Below, piece by piece: positions 60,276 through 64,000 of a DNA stretch of 64,000 bases (position 1 is its first letter; every line of letters begins with the position of its first letter). Source of the DNA: a bacterium (lineage in GTDB: Bacteria; Chloroflexota; Dormibacteria; Dormibacterales; Dormibacteraceae); NCBI GenBank assembly GCA_004299235.1, contig SCQL01000001.1, forward strand, positions 1 through 64,000, read 5' to 3'. A model generated the notes under the pieces. The model saw only the letters and a program-made list of their open reading frames with translations. It ran no database searches and had not been told where the DNA came from. A program made the position numbers and the translations under genes.

Positions 60276-60289
60276 ATATGCATAACAGC

Positions 60290-60302
60290 GCTGCTAAGCA
60301 GC
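60290..60302. promoter_or_regulatory. Second palindrome, GCTGCT-A-AGCAGC
   Basis: This perfect 13-base inverted repeat with a one-base centre lies 14 bases after the first palindrome and about 12 bases before the TATACT hexamer. The pair may form a regulatory site for the downstream gene. Confidence 0.45.
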
Positions 60303-60363
60303 ATCTGCACCCGTATACTCCCGCTAATTTTTTTGCAGTCCGTGGTGCCGTTGGGAGGGGACC

Positions 60364-61215
60364 TTGACAGAAGCGATCGAGGGTAGAGCACCGCAGTTTT
60401 CGGGTGACGGGCAATGGTGGTGGACCGGAACACAGTGGGTCTCGGCGAGCCAGGCTCCTTTACCCCCTCCGCCGCCTTCGGCTTCAGCCGCCGTGCCCCC
60501 CGCGCCCGATCCGATGAGTGCTTCAGTGCCACTGCCGGTCCAACCGGCTCAGGCAGCGGCCAGTCCTTCGAAATCATATTGGCCGCGTTGGCTTGTCGTT
60601 GTCGGGTTTATTTTTCTCCTACCAATTACCGGGCTGGTTTGGATTTGGCGTCGCGCATGGGCGCCCAGAATCAAATGGGCAACCGTAATTGGCTGGGTTG
60701 TTCTCTGGTGCATCGTCTTTGCCATTAGCGGCTCAACACACCCAAGCACCCAGGAGACGGCGAACACGAGCGCCCAGCCCGGGGAGACACCGGCCGTTCA
60801 AGAAGCGGCCACGCCATCGCCGACGCCGACTGGTGACGATCAACACCAGCTAGTACTCACCTATGCGGCCGCTGCCCGCAACACCGGACCACTTGTCGAG
60901 GCATATAACAACATTGGGACCCAGTGTGGCTCCGCCGACCCCGTCGCCTGTAGAAGCGCCCTCGAGAATGTGATTGTCGCGATCAACAACTACGAATCCG
61001 TGCTCGACAAAGCGCAGGTCCCTGCATGCCTGCAGCAGGCAGACCGCGACCTTCGCGTGGGGCTTGAGCTTGAGAAGCAGGGAGCGCAACAAGGGATTAA
61101 CGGAATCGACGCTTCGGACCCTAGCGGGATCAGCGCTGGCGCCGCGCTGATTGGTCAGGGGTCCGATAGCATCGTCAAGGCGTCCAATGAAATCAGTAAC
61201 TCAAACTGCCTCTAA
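60364..61215 (+). CDS. Two-helix membrane protein with a Trp-rich N-terminal motif and external helical domain
   Basis: This 283-residue protein starts at TTG behind GGAGGGG. The N-terminus has a DUF2510-like motif (SGDGQWWWTGTQWVSA) that precedes a Pro-rich linker (about 32-65). Two helices follow (about 72-95 and 100-122). The C-terminal half (about 160-283) is a helical domain with four spaced Cys (TQCGS, VACRS, PACLQ and SNCL), which could be disulfide-linked outside the cell. No function is recognised. It stands alone behind two palindromes, so it is probably tightly regulated. Confidence 0.7.
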   Translation: MTEAIEGRAPQFSGDGQWWWTGTQWVSASQAPLPPPPPSASAAVPPAPDPMSASVPLPVQPAQAAASPSKSYWPRWLVVVGFIFLLPITGLVWIWRRAWAPRIKWATVIGWVVLWCIVFAISGSTHPSTQETANTSAQPGETPAVQEAATPSPTPTGDDQHQLVLTYAAAARNTGPLVEAYNNIGTQCGSADPVACRSALENVIVAINNYESVLDKAQVPACLQQADRDLRVGLELEKQGAQQGINGIDASDPSGISAGAALIGQGSDSIVKASNEISNSNCL

Positions 61216-61328
61216 GAGCACAGTCGGCGGCTTAAGCGGTTCGGGCTAGCAGCTCCCTGAGCTAAGTAGGGCTGTTGCCAAGAAGAACCGTAGTCGTGCT
61301 CACACTTTGGCGAGTGAAGAGGCGTATG

Positions 61329-61700
61329 GAGGCGACTGTTTCGGCCGCCGACGTCCCCGACATCGGTGTCTCCAAGGACGAGATAGCCGCGTACGGCGCG
61401 TTCTGCGCGAAGTCACAACCCCGGCCGGACGGGGTTGTCGAGCCTGAGTGCGAGCTGGCGAGTACGAGGCCGCCGAGGACCACCGGGTCCTCGAGCTGAC
61501 TGCGACTGCCGGTGCATTTGTGAGCGTGAGTGCCAGCGGTCACCGGCTATCGATATTGCCGCGGCGCGGGATAGCTGTCCAATCGCCAGAAGTCTTATTT
61601 CACGCGTCGACGCTGAGGCGCTCCTGATCCGCCAGCCTGATCGAATTGCCCTGGACCGTGAGGTCGTCGTCGTGCGCGTTGCGGAAACTATGGCCCACTA
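61329..61700 (+). pseudogene. Decayed gene (three overlapping frames)
   Basis: Three consecutive reading frames give protein-like sequence that would be continuous if two one-base shifts were repaired. First, MEATVSAADVPDIGVSKDEIAAYGAF to about 61455. Then, in another frame, EAAEDHRVLELTATAGAFVSVSASGHRLSILPRRGI to about 61600. Third, SRVDAEALLIRQPDRIALDREVVVVRVAETMAH to TAA at 61698-61700. The total would be about 120 residues, partly beta-rich; the family is unknown. Single frames here are too short to be genes. Confidence 0.35.
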
Positions 61701-61720
61701 ACTGATCCGAGCGCGGGCCG

Positions 61721-63136
61721 ATGGCGCTGGCTCAAACTTCGCGCGTGAGCGACTCGCCGCGCCGCTACCAGGACGTCAGCTACTGGTTGTCCTCGGCGGG
61801 CCCACTCGCACCGCGCCCGCCGCTCGACGGTTCGATCCGGGCCGACGTCGCCATCCTCGGCGCGGGCTTCACGGGCCTGTGGACGGCGATCGAGCTCCTC
61901 CGCCGCGAGCCGGGGCTCAAGGTCGTGATCCTCGAACGCGAGATCGCGGGCTTCGGCGCCTCCGGCCGCAACGGCGGCTGGTGCACGGCCGACCTCAACG
62001 CCAGCCTGACGCTGCTCACAAGACGCTTCGGCGCCGCTGGGGCGCGAGCCGTGCAGCAGGCGATGTACGGCGCCGTCGACGAGGTTGGTAGGGCGGCGGC
62101 GGAGGAGGGCATCGACGCCGATTTCGACAAGGCGGGAGTGCTGATGCTGGCCCGCGGTCGCCACCAGGTCCCGGCCGTGGAGGCGGCGTACCGCGAATAC
62201 GCCGAGGCGGGGTTCGGCGATCGCTACCAGCTCCTTGACCAAGCAGCCTGCGCGGAGCGCGTCGCCGTCGACCGCGCCGAGGCCGGCCTTTACTCCGCCG
62301 ACGGCGCCGTGGTCCACCCGGGCAAGCTCGTGCGCGGGCTCGCCGAGGCGGTCGAGCGCAGAGGCGGCATCATCCATGAGAAGACGGCTGTCACCCGCTA
62401 CACGACCGGCGCCCGGCCGAGCTTGGTCACCGACCGGGGCACCGTCAGCGCCGACGTGGTCGTGCTCGCGGGAGAGGCCTACCTGACCGAGCTCCCGCCG
62501 CTGCACCGGCGTCTCCTCCCGATCTACTCGCTGATCGTCATGACCGAACCGGTCAGCGACTCCCAGCTGGCGGAAATCGGGTGGCGGCGCCGGCTCTGCC
62601 TGGCCTCCATGCGCCTGACCATCGACTACCTGTCGCGGACCCAAGACGGGCGGATCCTTTTCGGCGGTCGCGGCGCGCCCTATAACTTCGGCTCGGCGAT
62701 CAAACCGCAGACCGAGCGGCACGCGCCCACCCACGCGATGCTGCGCTCGATGTTCGCGGACTGGTTCCCGAGCCTGGCCTCGGTGCCCTTCAGCCACGCC
62801 TGGGGCGGCGTCCTCGGCATGCCGCGGGACTGGATCCCAAGCTTCAGCTACGACCGCGGGCAGGGCGTCGCCATCGCCGGCGGGTACACGGGGCATGGCG
62901 TGGCCACCTCGAACCTGGCTGGGCGCGTGCTCGCCGACCTCATCACGGGGCGCCGTACCGAGCTGACCGAGCTGCCGCTGGTCGGCCATCGCTCGCCGAC
63001 CTGGGAGCCCGAACCGATCCGCTGGCTCGGGGCTCGCATCGTCCAGACCGGGCTCGCCCGGGTCGACGGCCGGGCGGAGCGCAGCGACCGGCCGCCGACC
63101 GGCCGCTCCCTCGCCGAGCGTCTGAGCAGACACTGA
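61721..63136 (+). CDS. DAO-family FAD-dependent oxidoreductase (PuuB-like)
   Basis: This 471-residue oxidase is of the D-amino acid oxidase/glycine oxidase family, closest in style to gamma-glutamylputrescine oxidase. The FAD-binding Rossmann motif ADVAILGAGFTGLWTAIELLRRE (about 41) is followed by FGASGRNGG, the second FAD motif (SADVVVLAGEAYL) and the C-terminal GVAIAGGYTGHGVATSNLAGRVLADL. It probably oxidises an amine or amino acid substrate. Downstream an Lrp/AsnC regulator follows, which often controls such genes. Confidence 0.92.
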   Translation: MALAQTSRVSDSPRRYQDVSYWLSSAGPLAPRPPLDGSIRADVAILGAGFTGLWTAIELLRREPGLKVVILEREIAGFGASGRNGGWCTADLNASLTLLTRRFGAAGARAVQQAMYGAVDEVGRAAAEEGIDADFDKAGVLMLARGRHQVPAVEAAYREYAEAGFGDRYQLLDQAACAERVAVDRAEAGLYSADGAVVHPGKLVRGLAEAVERRGGIIHEKTAVTRYTTGARPSLVTDRGTVSADVVVLAGEAYLTELPPLHRRLLPIYSLIVMTEPVSDSQLAEIGWRRRLCLASMRLTIDYLSRTQDGRILFGGRGAPYNFGSAIKPQTERHAPTHAMLRSMFADWFPSLASVPFSHAWGGVLGMPRDWIPSFSYDRGQGVAIAGGYTGHGVATSNLAGRVLADLITGRRTELTELPLVGHRSPTWEPEPIRWLGARIVQTGLARVDGRAERSDRPPTGRSLAERLSRH

Positions 63137-63309
63137 GTCTTTCGACGGCGAATCGTCGTTTTAGGCCGTGGTCACGGCGGTAAACGCAGCCTAACAGGCC
63201 CCTATCAGCGAAATTCGTTGACAAGCGTGCCTTTGCCCACTAGCATCGGCTGGCGCTCCAGCGGCGCGACGGAGTCTCGGCGGGGCAAGGGGATTGAGGA
63301 GAGCTCGGT

Positions 63310-63810
63310 ATGGGGAGACGGGCGGTCAGGACCGCGGACCCGACGATGGTGGGCCATGCGGCGTCGTCGATTGACGCCGCCGACAAGATCATCATCGAGC
63401 AGCTCCAGGAGGACGGTCGCCGGCCATACACCGCGATCGCGGCCGCGGTCGGACTGTCGGAGGCGGCGGTGCGGCAGAGGGTCCGCAACCTGATCGACGC
63501 CGGCGTCATGCAGATCGTGGCCGTGACCGACCCTCTTCGCCTGGGCTTTCGCCTCATGGCCATGGTCGGGATCAGGATCGAAGGCGACCTGATGGCCGCG
63601 GCCGGCGCGCTGGCTGCGGTGCCGGAAGTCGATTACGTCGTCCTCACCGTGGGCACGTTCGACCTTTTGGTCGAGCTCGTTTGCGAGGACCACGACCACC
63701 TGCTTCGGCTCCTCACCCAAAAGATCCGTGTGGTTCCCGGCGTCGCTCGCACCGAGACGTTCACCTACCTCCGGGTACTGAAGGAGACCTACACCTATGG
63801 CACCCGTTGA
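63310..63810 (+). CDS. Lrp/AsnC-family transcriptional regulator
   Basis: This 166-residue regulator has an AsnC-type HTH (residues about 20-70: DAADKIIIEQLQEDGRRPYTAIAAAVGLSEAAVRQRVRNLIDAG) and a RAM ligand-binding domain (about 85-160: GFRLMAMVGIRIEGDL..., VLTVGTFDLLVELVCEDHDHLLRLLTQKI). It lies 173 bases downstream of the DAO-type oxidase and probably senses an amino acid or amine. The downstream gene could be its target too. Confidence 0.92.
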   Translation: MGRRAVRTADPTMVGHAASSIDAADKIIIEQLQEDGRRPYTAIAAAVGLSEAAVRQRVRNLIDAGVMQIVAVTDPLRLGFRLMAMVGIRIEGDLMAAAGALAAVPEVDYVVLTVGTFDLLVELVCEDHDHLLRLLTQKIRVVPGVARTETFTYLRVLKETYTYGTR

Positions 63811-63905
63811 GCATCTCCGCCGCTCATCGCCGGCCGCGGCGAGTTCGGCGAGTTGACCTCGGTCCTGGACCAAGTGCGCGGCGAGTCAGAGGTGAAGATG
63901 GGCCT

Positions 63906-64000
63906 GTGAGGCGCCGGCTGGCGCTGGCGGACCTCGTTCCCGAGCCGCCTTCCGCTGGGGAGGCGAACGGCGCCTCGACGGGCGAGGCGGCAGCTCTTGG
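63906..64000 (+). CDS. Possible 5' end of a coding region cut by the window edge
   Basis: A frame opens with GTG 63906 and continues without a stop to the last base, giving RRRLALADLVPEPPSAGEAN and onward. It is too short to identify. No clear ribosome site precedes it. Confidence 0.25.
   Translation, partial: MRRRLALADLVPEPPSAGEANGASTGEAAAL

Larger units (their letters stand above)
59672..60363. other. Intergenic stretch, about 690 bases, no supported gene, with regulatory repeats
   Basis: No frame shows a domain. A 9-base inverted repeat (ATTCCCCGG at 60093-60101 and CCGGGGAAT at 60154-60162) and two strong palindromes (60256-60275 and 60290-60302) lie in its right half, ahead of the membrane-protein gene at 60364. 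A TATACT hexamer at 60314-60319 could be that gene's -10. Confidence 0.55.

Noticed and set aside
1..64000. CRISPR arrays, rRNA genes and complete transposases
   Set aside because: No regularly spaced repeat array, no rRNA segments and no intact transposase were seen on either strand. The only recombinase is the remnant at 24491-25789.

Overview
This is a GC-rich chromosomal window of about 64 kb from a free-living, probably soil-dwelling bacterium. Two F420-type (LLM) flavin oxidoreductases, a nicotinamidase, dodecin, AMIN-like and FecR-domain surface proteins, a DUF1800/DUF1501 pair, SHOCT domains, Ser/Thr kinases, frequent GTG/TTG starts and ATGA overlaps suggest Dormibacterota/Chloroflexota or a deep actinobacterial relative. 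That placement is inferred from gene style only; there is no rRNA here. Layout. 1-7.4 kb looks less GC-rich than the rest: a LuxR-type regulator and ABC exporter, then a heat-shock cassette (hsp20, a small unknown, groES, groEL), a SnoaL-like protein and an excisionase-like HTH gene. Two 20-bp copies of a tRNA-Gly 3' end (2556 and 7241) bracket the heat-shock part, so it may be an island. 7.4-19.5 kb is core-like: a two-component system with a small membrane protein, a degenerate SDR, LLM oxidoreductases, a MacB-like ABC exporter, MsrB, dodecin, nicotinamidase, thiolase and an S9 peptidase. 19.5-24.4 kb lies between tRNA-Leu(UAG) and tRNA-Leu(CAA) and holds a membrane-anchored pseudokinase, two FecR-domain paralogues (one frameshifted) and an AMIN-like lipoprotein. 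24.4-28.7 kb is a decayed mobile island: a truncated tyrosine recombinase fused to a SHOCT protein, repeats of the tRNA-Leu anticodon-loop sequence, a frameshifted gene with its HTH partner, and a hipBA toxin-antitoxin locus with three operator palindromes. 28.7-43.6 kb carries nutrient and housekeeping genes: lactate permease, fatty acid desaturase, TypA/BipA, a cold-shock gene with a structured leader, a branched-chain amino acid ABC operon (livJ-H-M plus a fused livG-livF), an HtrA-like protease and modABC with an HTH-TOBE regulator. 43.8-53.5 kb is envelope and redox: a GMC oxidoreductase with an extra N-terminal domain, a lipocalin-like protein, Tat-type DUF1800 and DUF1501 proteins in tandem with a small anchored protein, ApbE and a ferric-reductase-like membrane protein, then a PrsW-type protease. 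53.6-64 kb has tRNA-Leu(CAG), a 925-residue kinase/Cys-His/AAA+ fusion, an acyl-CoA ligase, a PHP phosphoesterase, tRNA-Arg and tRNA-Leu(GAG), a membrane protein behind a 20-bp palindrome, a decayed gene, a DAO-family oxidase and an Lrp/AsnC regulator. The best candidates for an undescribed system are the kinase-AAA+ fusion protein at 53760-56537 and the pseudokinase/FecR/AMIN cassette at 19712-24300.
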